Assembly: GCA_037045685.1 (NCBI GenBank)
Contig: JBAOII010000039.1
Span: 1 to 64,000, forward strand
Length of the DNA: 64,000 nt
Source: Competibacter_A sp037045685
GTDB taxonomy: Bacteria > Pseudomonadota > Gammaproteobacteria > Competibacterales > Competibacteraceae
Reading direction: 5' to 3'
Below, piece by piece: positions 36,065 through 44,874 of this stretch; the first letter of the stretch is position 1; every line of letters starts with the position of its first letter. The translations under genes and the position numbers were made by a program. The notes under the pieces were generated by a model that saw nothing but the letters and a program-made list of their open reading frames with translations, was not told the DNA's origin and ran no database searches.

Positions 36065-36610
36065 ATGCCAACCATGAACAAGCCGCTATTTCTGCTGCTG
36101 GCGGGCAGCCTGTTGAGCGCCGCGCCGGCCTGGGCCGCCGACGGCGACTGGGATCGCGCCAAGTCCGCCCACGAGCGCGGCGACTACGCCGCCGAGCTTG
36201 CCATCATCCGGCCCCTGGCCGACAAAGGCTACCCGTTCGCCCAGTTCAACTTGGGCGTGTTATACGACGAAGGTAAGGGCATGCCGGAAGATAACGCCAA
36301 GGCGATGGAATGGTATCGAAAGGCGGCCGAACAGGGTTTCTCGCAAGCGCAGGTCAATCTGGGGATCATGTACGAGCAGGGCGAAGGCACGCCGGCGGAC
36401 CCGGTGCGCGCTTATTTCTGGTATGCGCTGGCCGAATCTCAAGGCGACGGACTGGCGCCTCAAGGCAAGCAGGACATCGCCAAGAAAATGACCCCGGCTC
36501 AGATCGGGGAGGCGGAGCGGCAGGTCAAGGAATACCTGGCAACGCACAAGTTCGTCATTCCGCCGTTGCCGCCGGTGCCGAATTCCGGTGCCGGACACGG
36601 CAACGGCTGA
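36065..36610 (+). CDS. Secreted Sel1-repeat protein
   Basis: A 181-residue exported protein. A signal peptide (LFLLLAGSLLSAAPAWAADG) is followed by Sel1/TPR-like repeats: AQFNLGVLYDEGKGMPEDN, AMEWYRKAAEQGFSQAQVNL and GIMYEQGEGTPADPVRAYFW. The tail is proline-rich (FVIPPLPPVPNSGAGHG). Sel1 repeats mediate protein binding; partners are unknown. The start could also be ATG 36074. It ends convergent with the lytic transglycosylase gene. Confidence 0.83.
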   Translation: MPTMNKPLFLLLAGSLLSAAPAWAADGDWDRAKSAHERGDYAAELAIIRPLADKGYPFAQFNLGVLYDEGKGMPEDNAKAMEWYRKAAEQGFSQAQVNLGIMYEQGEGTPADPVRAYFWYALAESQGDGLAPQGKQDIAKKMTPAQIGEAERQVKEYLATHKFVIPPLPPVPNSGAGHGNG

Positions 36611-36636
36611 GTCGGGCCGCTTCCGAAATCCGGCTT

Positions 36637-38313
36637 TCACGAGGCGGGATAAACGATCAATTTTTGGCCGGCCTTCAAGACGCTATCGACGCTCAGACTA
36701 TTCCACTGCGCCAGCGCTTGCGAGGGAACCCCATGCCGTTTGGCGATGCTGGCCAGGGTTTCGCCTTTCCTGACCGTGTATCGGTTGGCGGCCACCACGC
36801 GGGCGCCCGGCGTGTTCGTGGCCAGACTCTGGGCCTGCTCCAAGGGCAACAGCAGGTTGTAAGCTCGGGGCGGCGGTTCGACGCCGGGCTTGAACCCCGG
36901 ATTGAAGCGGAAAAATTCGTCGGCGGGCATGCCCGAGGCCGCGAGCAGATCGGGAATTTTATGTTCTGGCGTCACATCGACCCTGAACAGAACCGGCTGA
37001 TTGCCGATGGGCGAGAGCTGCAGGCCATACGCTTTCGGGTCGGCCACGATGCGTGAAAGCGCCAGGATTCTGGGAACATAATCCTGGGTTTCCTTCGGCA
37101 GTTTCAGCCGCCAAAAAACGGATTCTGGCTCCGGCGGCAGCGGCTGGGGCGCCATCGCGCTCGAAAGCGCTGGCGATTCCGCCGCAGAGAGAGGCGCGGC
37201 AGCGTTCGCCGTCGCGCCAGCGGCTGGGGCGGCGAGCGGCCCGGAACCCAGGGGCGGCGGGGCGGCGGGCGACGCGCTCGCGGGCTGCCCGGCCAAAGGG
37301 AGCGCAGGTCGTGCCAGCGGTCGAGAAGCGGCCAGCTTTTTCGCGGCCGCCGCCGCTTGGGCCTCCTCCCGGGCATTCGCCTCGATGGCGTCTCGCACCG
37401 CGCCCGGCCCGGCGTTGTACGCGGCTAGCGCCAGCAGCCAGTCGCCCTTGAAGAGCTTGTGCAAATAGCGCAGATAGCCCAGGGCCACGCCGGTCGAGGC
37501 ATGAATATCGAGCCGGCCGTCATAGCCCTCGGCGATGGCCAGCCCCCATTCCTGGCCGGTGGTCGGAATGATCTGCCACAGACCGGCGGCGTCCTTCGGG
37601 GAGACGGCGGTGGGTTCGAAGGCGCTTTCCACCATCGGGACCAGAGCCAGATCCATGGGCAGGCCGCGCCGGTCGATTTGCTCCACCAAGTAATGCAAGA
37701 AGGGCTTGGAGCGCTGCGCAAACAGACTCACATAGCCCGGATTGCGCTTCAGATACTCGATCTGCTCGTCGATCCGGGCGTGCGCCACTTCGGTCAACGC
37801 CAATCGTCCGCGCACCCGGCCCCAGAGATCCTTGCCGGCAACCGCGCTCGGCTTGCGTTTGCCCTTCTGGTTGGAGGCGGCCGGATTCCGCTGGACCTTG
37901 GGCGGCGCGGCGGGGTTCGGGTTGGCGGCAACCATCCCGGTCTTCCCCTGCCCTTGGCTCTGGCGCCGATCCGCGGCCGGAGCGGCGGCTCCCGGCTGTA
38001 CGGGGATGATCAAGCTCACTCTGGCTCCGGTTTTCTTGTCGGCCTTGACCGGGGCTTCACCCTTCGAAATCACCACGTCCCGAGAGGGAGCGATCGGCTT
38101 GCGGTCGCCGGTCCCGGCAACGGGAGGGGAGCGGCGATATTCGGCGGGATCGCGAGTCTGCCAGTAATCGATGTACGGTGGCGCGCCGGCAGTAGTCGCC
38201 GCTTTCTCCGGCTCGGCGGCTTCCTCGGTGCCGATCAGGGGTAGCCCGGCGCAAGCGTTCAAGGTCGATACGATGAATAGCGCGGCGATGTTTTTGTGGA
38301 TTTTCTTCGGCAT
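36637..38313 (-). CDS. MltD-like membrane-bound lytic transglycosylase with LysM
   Basis: A 558-residue lipoprotein. The N-terminal signal has lipobox LNAC. A low-complexity Pro/Ala/Lys linker leads to an SLT domain (about residues 190-320) with the catalytic Glu in PMVESAFEPTAVSP, GLWQIIPTTG and ALAAYNAGPGAV. A Pro/Ala-rich insert follows, then a C-terminal LysM (RYTVRKGETLASIAKRHG). Such enzymes cleave peptidoglycan to 1,6-anhydro products. The two low-complexity linkers make it longer than E. coli MltD (about 450). Confidence 0.87.
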   Translation of the reverse strand: MPKKIHKNIAALFIVSTLNACAGLPLIGTEEAAEPEKAATTAGAPPYIDYWQTRDPAEYRRSPPVAGTGDRKPIAPSRDVVISKGEAPVKADKKTGARVSLIIPVQPGAAAPAADRRQSQGQGKTGMVAANPNPAAPPKVQRNPAASNQKGKRKPSAVAGKDLWGRVRGRLALTEVAHARIDEQIEYLKRNPGYVSLFAQRSKPFLHYLVEQIDRRGLPMDLALVPMVESAFEPTAVSPKDAAGLWQIIPTTGQEWGLAIAEGYDGRLDIHASTGVALGYLRYLHKLFKGDWLLALAAYNAGPGAVRDAIEANAREEAQAAAAAKKLAASRPLARPALPLAGQPASASPAAPPPLGSGPLAAPAAGATANAAAPLSAAESPALSSAMAPQPLPPEPESVFWRLKLPKETQDYVPRILALSRIVADPKAYGLQLSPIGNQPVLFRVDVTPEHKIPDLLAASGMPADEFFRFNPGFKPGVEPPPRAYNLLLPLEQAQSLATNTPGARVVAANRYTVRKGETLASIAKRHGVPSQALAQWNSLSVDSVLKAGQKLIVYPAS

Positions 38314-38508
38314 CCATTATCTTCCGATCATAGGGGTGATTCTGGCCGATGCCGGCGGCGCAGCCGTCGTCGCTCTCGGCCGGTAGCGCTCACGGCTCGT
38401 CATTTCTTGGCGCGATGACCCTCCAGTTTCGGCGGTTGCCGCCGATATGGCTATCAGAAGCCCGGCAACAGACCCGGATCCGGCGATACGTTTTTCCAGG
38501 GGACAACC
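38314..38508. other. Intergenic region, nothing recognised
   Basis: A 195-bp gap between divergent genes. I see no RNA gene, repeat or clear promoter. Confidence 0.3.
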
Positions 38509-38748
38509 ATGAACGGCGACAACATTCACTGTAAAGCGCTCGACAAGGCCAGCGTCAGCATGGCGATGGCCGAGCGGGTGGGACTGCGCGGTTACTCCAT
38601 CTTATCCTATGCCATCTTCAGCCAAAAACGCGCTCACGGCTGGACCTTCACCCGTAAGGGTAGCATCGAGATCATCCGCGTCGAGGCGGAAACCCTCGAA
38701 CAACTGTACCCGGCGGGGTTGGCCGAAAGCGACACCGCGCCGACCTGA
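38509..38748 (+). CDS. Small hypothetical protein
   Basis: A 79-residue protein of unrecognised family, beginning MNGDNIHCKALDKASVSMAM and containing GYSILSYAIFSQKRAHGW and SIEIIRVEAETLEQLYP. Its composition is ordinary for coding sequence in this genome and no overlapping gene competes. A purine-rich GGGGACAACC precedes the ATG. Function unknown. Confidence 0.5.
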   Translation: MNGDNIHCKALDKASVSMAMAERVGLRGYSILSYAIFSQKRAHGWTFTRKGSIEIIRVEAETLEQLYPAGLAESDTAPT

Positions 38749-38811
38749 TCGGTTCCACCCCCCATGCGGCCATCCTCGCCTGACCCCGCCGATGCGGGCG
38801 ATGCCGGCGAA

Positions 38812-39660
38812 TCAAGCCGCGCCGGTGGCGACCGGCCGGCTCGGATCGCGAATCCACTCGCTCCACGAACCCGCGTACAGCCGCGAGCCGCTCAGGCCGG
38901 CGGCTTCCATCGCCAGCAGGTTGTGGCAAGCGGTCACTCCGGAACCACAGCTATGCACCACCGCCGTCGGCGCCCGCCCCTCCAGCACCGCCAGGAACCG
39001 CGCTCGCAACTCGGCGACCGGACGAAAATGGCCGTCGGCCGCAAGATTGTCCTCGGTCGGCAGGTTGACCGCGCCCGGAATATGGCCCGCGACCGGATCG
39101 ATGGGTTCCATTTCGCCCCGATAGCGGGCCGCCGCCCGCGCGTCCACCAGCAGATCGTCTTTCGATAGCGCCTGTACCCGCGCGGTCGTCAGCCACAGCC
39201 GGTCGTCCGGCCGCGCCTCGAACGTGGCGGATCGCGCGACCGGCAATTCGGCGGTCAGCGGCAACCCGGCCTGTCGCCAAGCCGACAATCCGCCGTCCAG
39301 GACCGCCACCGCTTCGTGTCCCAGCCAGCGCGACAACCACCACAGCCGCGCGGCGGCCAGCATCCCGCCCATGTCGTCGTAGGCGACGATTTGCGTGCCG
39401 CCGCCGATGCCCCATTCGCCCAGCTTGCGCGCCAGCCGCGCCGGATCGGGCAACGGATGCCGGCCGGCGGTCGGGGTGATCGGACCGGACAGATCCTCAT
39501 CCAAATGGGCGTAGCGAGCGCCGGGAAGATGGCTTTCCCGGTAAGCCCGGCGACCCGCTTCGGTATCCGTCAGGCTGAACCGGCAATCGACCACGACCCA
39601 AGCGGGATCGTCGAGATGGTCGCGCAGGGCGCCGGCGTCGATCAAATTAGCGTATGACAT
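38812..39660 (-). CDS. Thiosulfate/3-mercaptopyruvate sulfurtransferase
   Basis: A 282-residue tandem rhodanese. The inactive N-terminal domain has WVVVDCRFSLTDTEAGR and GGTQIVAYDDMGGMLAARLW. The C-terminal domain has LLVDARAAARYRGE and the active-site loop SCGSGVTACHN, whose CGSGVT sequence is the 3-mercaptopyruvate type. It moves sulfur from mercaptopyruvate or thiosulfate to cyanide or thiol acceptors. The N-terminus MSYANLID and the length match the SseA family. Confidence 0.9.
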   Translation of the reverse strand: MSYANLIDAGALRDHLDDPAWVVVDCRFSLTDTEAGRRAYRESHLPGARYAHLDEDLSGPITPTAGRHPLPDPARLARKLGEWGIGGGTQIVAYDDMGGMLAAARLWWLSRWLGHEAVAVLDGGLSAWRQAGLPLTAELPVARSATFEARPDDRLWLTTARVQALSKDDLLVDARAAARYRGEMEPIDPVAGHIPGAVNLPTEDNLAADGHFRPVAELRARFLAVLEGRAPTAVVHSCGSGVTACHNLLAMEAAGLSGSRLYAGSWSEWIRDPSRPVATGAA

Positions 39661-39729
39661 TGATTTTAATTAATTGTCGGTCAAAAGGTCGCCGGGACAT
39701 GGTAAAATACCGCAGGTTCCTTGACAAAC

Positions 39730-40576
39730 TCAAGGCGCCGGCGCCAGCCATTCGAGCCGCGTTTGCCCCTCATCCCCGACCCGCAACCAGCGCAGCAGTT
39801 CCGGCAGTAACCGATGCAGCGTTTCATCCAGTTTCCACGGCGGATTGACGATGATCATGCCGCAGCCGTGCAAGCCCGGTGGACCGTCGTAGGGATGCAG
39901 GCCCAGTTCGGCGCATAAAATGGCGGGAATGCCCGATTCTCGCAAGGTCCGCTGAAATCGCGCGCTGGGCGCGCGGTCGAGGATCGGATACCAGATGGCG
40001 ATCATGCCGCTCGCCCAGCGGCGATGAATCCGTCGAATCGCGTCGGCCAGCCGGTCGAATTCGCCCTTGAATTCGTAGGCCGGGTCGATCAACACCAAGC
40101 CGCGCCGCTCGGGGGGCGGCAGGAACGCGTCGAGCGCGGCATAACCGTCGGCGTGATGGACCGCCACTCGGCGGTCGCCGCCGAATTCGGCCTTGAGCAG
40201 CGGATATTCGGCGGGATGAAGTTCGGTCAGAACCAGCCGGTCGTCCGGCCGTAACAGATCGCGGGCGATGCGGGGCGAGCCGGGATACCAGCGCAGATCA
40301 CCGTCGGGGTTCAGCGCCCGGACCCGATCCAGGTAGTCGCCGAAGCTCGGGGCTCAATCCCGCTTGATCCCACAGCCGGCCGATGCCGTCGGCGAATTCG
40401 CGGTTTTTCCGGGCCGGCGCGGAATCCAGGTCGTAGCGGCCGGCCCCGGCGTGGGTATCGAGCACGCGGAACGGTTTGTCCTTGTTTTGCAAGGCCCGGA
40501 TCAGCCGCACCAGCAAGGCGTGCTTGAACGCGTCGGCGAAGTTACCGGCGTGAAAACCGTGACGGTAGCCCAGCAT
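39730..40576 (-). CDS. rlmJ: 23S rRNA m6A2030 methyltransferase RlmJ (frameshifted)
   Basis: About 281 residues after removing one extra base near 40345. The N-terminus MLGYRHGFHAGNFADAFKH, with VLDTHAGAGRYDL, is diagnostic. The catalytic motif VLIDPAYEFKGEF (DPAY in place of DPPY) and IIVNPPWKLDETL follow in the next frame. RlmJ methylates A2030 of 23S rRNA. The break after GLSPEL, next to CTTCGG, resembles the other single-base insertions in the window, so the living gene is probably intact. Confidence 0.87.
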
Positions 40577-40610
40577 CGGCGGCTAGCGCGGTCAGTTGGA
40601 CGAAAATCCC

Positions 40611-41705
40611 TCAGGCGGCGTATTGCCGAAGGCGCACCGGGCGCCGCCGCGCCCCCCAGATCCCCGGCTTGGCCTCGAACACCCCGGCGCAGGACGCGCC
40701 ACAGGATTTGCAGCGGCCGTCGGCGGTCAGGTTCCAGGCGCCGAGCGTGTACCAGTCGCGGCCGATCAGTTTTTGGCCGCATTGATGGCAATAGGTGCCG
40801 CCGCCCTTCTCGTCGTGCACGTTGCCGGTGTAGGCGTAACGGATGCCGTTTTTCATGGCGATGCGGCGGGCCCGGCTCAGGGTCGAGGGCGGGGTCGGCG
40901 AATGGTTCATCATCTTCCAATCCGGGTGGAAGGCGGTGAAGTGGATCGGCACGTCCGGCCCCAGATTCTCCACCACCCACTGCGTCAGCGCCTCCAGTTC
41001 CGCGTCGGAGTCGTTCTCGCCCGGAATCAGCAGGGTGGTGATCTCGAACCAGACGCGGGTTTCGCGCTTGAGGTACACCAGGGTATCCAGCACCGGTTGC
41101 AGGTGGCCGCCGCAAATCTTCCAGTAGAAATCCTCGGTGAACGCCTTGAGGTCCACGTTGGCGGCGTCCATGTGCCGGTAAAATTCCCGGCGCGGTTCGT
41201 CGCACATGTAACCGGCGGTGACCGCCACCGACTTGATGCCGTACTCCCGGCAAGCGGCGGCCACGTCGATGGCGTACTCCATGAAGATGACCGGGTCGTT
41301 GTAGGTGTAGGCCACGCTGCGGCAACCCAGTTCGTGGGCCACGCGCGCCAGCTTATCCGGCGAGGCGGCATCGGCCAGGGTATCCATCTCGCGGGATTTG
41401 CTCATGTCCCAGTTCTGGCAGAACTTGCAGGCCAGATTGCAGCCGGCGGTGCCGAACGACATCACCGAAGTGCCGGGCAGGAAATGGTTGAGCGGTTTTT
41501 TCTCGATGGGGTCGATACAGAAGCCGCTGGAGCGGCCGTAGCTGGTCAGCATGACCGCCCCGTCGTGGCAGCCGCGCACGAAGCACAGGCCCTGCTGGCC
41601 TTCGTGCAGCTTGCAATAGCGCGGGCAGACATCGCACTGGACGCGGCCATCATCGAGGGCGTGCCAGTATTTGGTCGGAAAAAACTCGGTGGTTATCGCG
41701 TTCAT
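40611..41705 (-). CDS. amrS: AmmeMemoRadiSam system radical SAM enzyme (AmrS)
   Basis: A 364-residue radical SAM protein. I chose ATG 41705 for its AAGGAGG ribosome site. The cluster motif is GTAGCNLACKFCQNW, with three Cys for a 4Fe-4S cluster. Additional Cys motifs lie at the N-terminus (CDVCPRYCKL) and the C-terminus (YCHQCGQKL, CKSCGASC), the latter resembling a zinc ribbon. It is divergent from the partner genes for Memo and AMMECR1 proteins. The three co-occur across bacteria and archaea, but the reaction is not established. Confidence 0.9.
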   Translation of the reverse strand: MNAITTEFFPTKYWHALDDGRVQCDVCPRYCKLHEGQQGLCFVRGCHDGAVMLTSYGRSSGFCIDPIEKKPLNHFLPGTSVMSFGTAGCNLACKFCQNWDMSKSREMDTLADAASPDKLARVAHELGCRSVAYTYNDPVIFMEYAIDVAAACREYGIKSVAVTAGYMCDEPRREFYRHMDAANVDLKAFTEDFYWKICGGHLQPVLDTLVYLKRETRVWFEITTLLIPGENDSDAELEALTQWVVENLGPDVPIHFTAFHPDWKMMNHSPTPPSTLSRARRIAMKNGIRYAYTGNVHDEKGGGTYCHQCGQKLIGRDWYTLGAWNLTADGRCKSCGASCAGVFEAKPGIWGARRRPVRLRQYAA

Positions 41706-41855
41706 GACGGCCTCCTTCGCAAAGGCTCTCATCGTTATTCGACCAGCGCTGCCGCCGGTTGCCGGGAAACTTCTACACTCTTCGACCATCGCTGGATAAA
41801 TTCTGCGCCCTATACTCTAATTCATCGGGATTGGCAAACTTATCGGGAGGACGCC

Positions 41856-42644
41856 ATGCAAACCGTGCGCGCGCCCGCCGTCGCGGGACTGTTCTATCCG
41901 GCCGACACCGCCGAGCTGCACGCTCAGGTGCAACGGTTTCTCGATCAGATCGAGCCGCCGGCCGAAGCGCCGCCCAAAGCGATCATCGCTCCTCATGCCG
42001 GCTACGTTTATTCGGGTCCGGTCGCCGCTTCGGCCTACGCGCGGCTCAAGGCGGCGCGGGACATCATCGCCCGCGTCGTGCTGCTGGGACCCAGCCACCG
42101 GGTGGGCTTCCGGGGCATCGCGGCCAGCGGGATGATCGCTTTTGAAACCCCGCTGGGGCGGATTCCCGTGGACCGGGAAGCGGTGGAGCTGGCCCGGCAA
42201 TTGCCCGATGTCGGGTTTCTGGAGCAGGCCCACGCCCAGGAACACAGCCTGGAGGTGCACCTGCCGTTTTTGCAGGAGGTGCTGGGCGAATTCAAGCTGG
42301 TGCCGCTGGTGGTGGGCGAAGCCCGTCCGCAGCAGGTCGGCATGGTCCTGGAAGCGCTGTGGGGGGGGCCGGAAACGCTGATCGTGATCAGCTCCGATCT
42401 CAGCCACTACCAGGATTACCAGACCGCTCAGCGGATGGATCGCGAAACCTCGCGGGCCATCGAGGCGTTACGGTTCGAGGACATCGGTTACGAGCAGGCT
42501 TGCGGGCGCAACCCGGTCAACGGCCTGCTGTGGGTGGCCCGCCGCAAGAACCTGCACGTGGAAACCATCGATCTGCGCAATTCCGGGGATACCGCCGGAC
42601 CGCGCGACCAGGTGGTGGGATACGGTGCCTATGTCTGCCACTGA
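41856..42644 (+). CDS. amrB: AmmeMemoRadiSam system protein B (Memo homologue)
   Basis: A 262-residue MEMO1 family protein related to LigB-type dioxygenases. Motifs are APAVAGLFYPADTAELHAQV, the metal-site His in IIAPHAGYVYSGPVA, LGPSHRVGFRG, AQEHSLEVHLPFL and VISSDLSHYQDY. Human MEMO1 is a redox or iron-binding protein; bacterial roles are unknown. The start ATG 41856 follows CGGGAGG. It overlaps the AMMECR1 gene by 14 nt. Confidence 0.92.
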   Translation: MQTVRAPAVAGLFYPADTAELHAQVQRFLDQIEPPAEAPPKAIIAPHAGYVYSGPVAASAYARLKAARDIIARVVLLGPSHRVGFRGIAASGMIAFETPLGRIPVDREAVELARQLPDVGFLEQAHAQEHSLEVHLPFLQEVLGEFKLVPLVVGEARPQQVGMVLEALWGGPETLIVISSDLSHYQDYQTAQRMDRETSRAIEALRFEDIGYEQACGRNPVNGLLWVARRKNLHVETIDLRNSGDTAGPRDQVVGYGAYVCH

Positions 42645-43221
42645 GCCGCTATCCCGCCAGGATCGCGCCACCCTGCTCGACGTCGCTCGGGCGTCGATCC
42701 GCCACGGTCTGCGGCACGGCCATGCCTTGGACGCGAAGCCGGAAGACTACCCGGAAACCCTGCGGTCGCCGCGAGCGACCTTCGTCACCCTGGAAATCGG
42801 CGGCCAACTGCGCGGCTGCATCGGAACGCTGCTGGCCCACCAGCCGCTGGTGGCCGATGTGGCCGCGCACGCTTATGCCGCCGCGTTCGAGGACCCCCGT
42901 TTTCCGGGCCTGTCCCCGGATGAATTTCCGCGTCTGGCGGTTTATATCTCGGTGCTGTCGCCGCCGGAACCGTTGCGGTTCGACGCCGAGGACGATCTGC
43001 TGGCGCGATTGCGGCCGGGCGTCGATGGCCTGATCCTGCAATACCGCAGCCATCGGGCCACTTTCCTGCCGGCCGTCTGGGAAAGCCTGCCCGATCCCTA
43101 CGTGTTTCTGGCGCAACTCAAGCAGAAAGCCGGGCTGCCGCTGAATTTCTGGTCGCCGGAACTGCGGGCGGAGCGCTACACCACCGAGTATTTCGGCGAC
43201 GCCGACGTGGCCGGCGCCTGA
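42631..43221 (+). CDS. amrA: AmmeMemoRadiSam system protein A (AMMECR1 homologue)
   Basis: A 196-residue AMMECR1-domain protein. The family hallmark LRGCIGTLLAHQPL is present, with FVTLEIGGQ before it and AAFEDPRFPGLSPDEFPRL and GVDGLILQYRSHRATFLP after. The start is ATG 42631; a GTG at 42625 is also in frame. The gene follows and overlaps the Memo gene. The biochemical function of the family is unknown; human AMMECR1 is linked to a developmental disorder. Confidence 0.92.
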   Translation: MSATEPLSRQDRATLLDVARASIRHGLRHGHALDAKPEDYPETLRSPRATFVTLEIGGQLRGCIGTLLAHQPLVADVAAHAYAAAFEDPRFPGLSPDEFPRLAVYISVLSPPEPLRFDAEDDLLARLRPGVDGLILQYRSHRATFLPAVWESLPDPYVFLAQLKQKAGLPLNFWSPELRAERYTTEYFGDADVAGA

Positions 43222-43230
43222 GCGAAAGCT

Positions 43231-43326
43231 CCTCTCGCTTTCCGGGAGACGGGGTCGGGGGCGAGGGTTTTCAATCGTTTGGCCTTCGAAAGTCCACGCC
43301 GTTCCCCTCCCTGTCCGGGAGAGGGG
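43231..43326. repeat. Pair of REP-like GC-rich palindromes
   Basis: Two relatives of the actP palindrome lie here: one around 43231-43265 (CTCTCGCTTTCCGGGAGACG) and one at 43304-43326 (CCCCTCC ... CCGGGAGAGGGG). The second is inside the 3' end of the TIGR04282-type gene. Confidence 0.45.
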
Positions 43327-43966
43327 TTGAGCGTGAGGGCTTTTGCAACCGCCGCAGCCGCCGCAAGTCGGCCGGCGTGTCCACATCCCAGCCGACCGGC
43401 AATTCCGCCCAGTCCAGCCCGACCCGTTTCAGCCGGCGACGGGTCGTCTCCAACACCGTTGCCGTGCTCCAGGCGACCCCCCGAAACAGCGCCGGACAGG
43501 GCCGGCGCAAGCCGACCAGCACGTAGCCGCCATCCGCCGCCGGTCCCAGCACCGCAGCCCGCCCGGCCGCGAGATGGTCGAAGGCGGCGCGCAGTTCCGC
43601 CGCCCCCACCGATGCGCAATCGCCGCCGATCAGCACCGCCCGCCCGCTTTCGGCCAAGGCCCGGTCGAGAGCATGGCTCATCCGCTGCCCGAGATCGCCC
43701 GCGCCCTGACGGCGCAGCCGCACGCCATATTCTCGCCGGCAAGCGGCGAAAAAACCGTGCCGCGCGTCCGGCGCGCACCACAGTTCGACCGGACACAGCC
43801 GAGACGAGCACGCCATCGCCAGGGTTTGGCGCAACAGCCGCCGGTACAGCGCCGCCGCGCCGCCCGCTCCCAGCCGTCCGGCCAACCGGGTTTTGACCCG
43901 GCCGGGAACCGGCGCCTTGGCGAAGATCAGCAGTCGGGCATCGGGAAAAACGACATCGCCGTTCAC
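43271..43966 (-). CDS. TIGR04282/DUF2064 glycosyltransferase-like protein
   Basis: A 231-residue nucleotide-diphospho-sugar transferase fold protein of the DUF2064 family: LLIFAKAPVPGRVKTRLAG near the start, DLGQRMSHALDRAL, VLIGGDCASVGAAELRAAF and VLGPAADGGYVLVGL. The start is GTG 43966, overlapping the stop of the neighbouring TIGR04283-type gene in GTGA. The two families usually travel together. Some annotations link them to arsenosugar synthesis, which I cannot confirm here. The last about 25 residues are encoded by a REP-like palindrome and look added. Confidence 0.83.
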   Translation of the reverse strand: MNGDVVFPDARLLIFAKAPVPGRVKTRLAGRLGAGGAAALYRRLLRQTLAMACSSRLCPVELWCAPDARHGFFAACRREYGVRLRRQGAGDLGQRMSHALDRALAESGRAVLIGGDCASVGAAELRAAFDHLAAGRAAVLGPAADGGYVLVGLRRPCPALFRGVAWSTATVLETTRRRLKRVGLDWAELPVGWDVDTPADLRRLRRLQKPSRSTPLPDREGNGVDFRRPND

Positions 43967-44647
43967 GAGCGATAATAAATCCGGGCCAGTCGGTCGGGAT
44001 CGGCGCCGAGGAAATAGGCCAGCCGCAACCGCCACATCAGCAGGACGGTGCGCGCGATGCCGTCCCGTTCCCAGCGCCGGCTGGAGGTCAGCACGCGCTG
44101 ACGCAAGCAGACCGGCCGACCGTATCGTTTCAGGGTGCGACTGAGGGCGATGTCTTCCATCAGGGCGATGGGCGGATAACCGCCGATCCGCTCGAACAGG
44201 TCCCGGCGGACGAAAATACCTTGATCGCCGGTGGCGATGCCGGTCAGGCGGGACCGCAGATTCATCGAAAATTCGACCATCCGCAGCGAGGGCCGGCGCC
44301 CGGACAAGCGGACATCGAAGCGGCCCCAGCCGCGTTCCCGTCCCGCCAGCGCGGCGCGAATCAGGCTTAAGGCATCCGGCGGCGGCAGGCTGTCGGCGTG
44401 CAGGAACCAGAGGATATCGCCGTTGGCCTGTCGCGCCCCGGCGTTCATCTGCGCGGCGCGGCCCCTGGGACCGACCACGACCCGATCCGCCAGCGGCTGC
44501 GGCCAGGGCCACGCTCCGATCCCGGCTGCCGCCGTCCGCCACGATCAACTCGCAGTTTTGGCCGCGCAACGGCTGCAAGGCGCCCAGGCAGGCGGCAACG
44601 TGCGCTTCCTCGTTCAGGATCGGTAGCACGATCGAAATCCGGGACAT
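43963..44647 (-). CDS. TIGR04283 family glycosyltransferase (frameshifted)
   Basis: A GT2-like protein of about 227 residues when one extra G near 44506 is ignored. The N-terminus SRISIVLPILNEEAHVAAC and LIVADGGSRDRSVALA lie in the first frame. VVVGPRGRAAQMNAGARQA, GDILWFLHADS and GGYPPIALMEDIALSRTL lie in the next. The DGGS and HADS motifs bind the nucleotide-sugar and metal. It is coupled to the DUF2064 gene. The shift is a single-base insertion like those in hldE and panC. Confidence 0.82.
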
Positions 44648-44714
44648 GATTTTTCGGGCGCGAGGTCTAGCGTGCGGGACGTGAAGCTTGTATGATTTTC
44701 GCTCTTATCGATAC

Positions 44715-44790
<76 letters not shown>

Positions 44791-44798
44791 AATTCTAA

Positions 44799-44826
44799 GG
44801 CTCGGACTTATCTCCGGGCCTTTTTT
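44799..44826 (+). terminator. Rho-independent terminator after tRNA-Ala
   Basis: Stem GGCTCGG / CCGGGCC (one G-T pair) with an 8-nt loop, followed directly by six T residues. It ends the tRNA-Ala transcript, 48 bp before mutM. Confidence 0.8.
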
Positions 44827-44874
44827 CATGCGCGCGACAGCCATTTTTCGATCTCGACCGCCGAGCGATAACCG

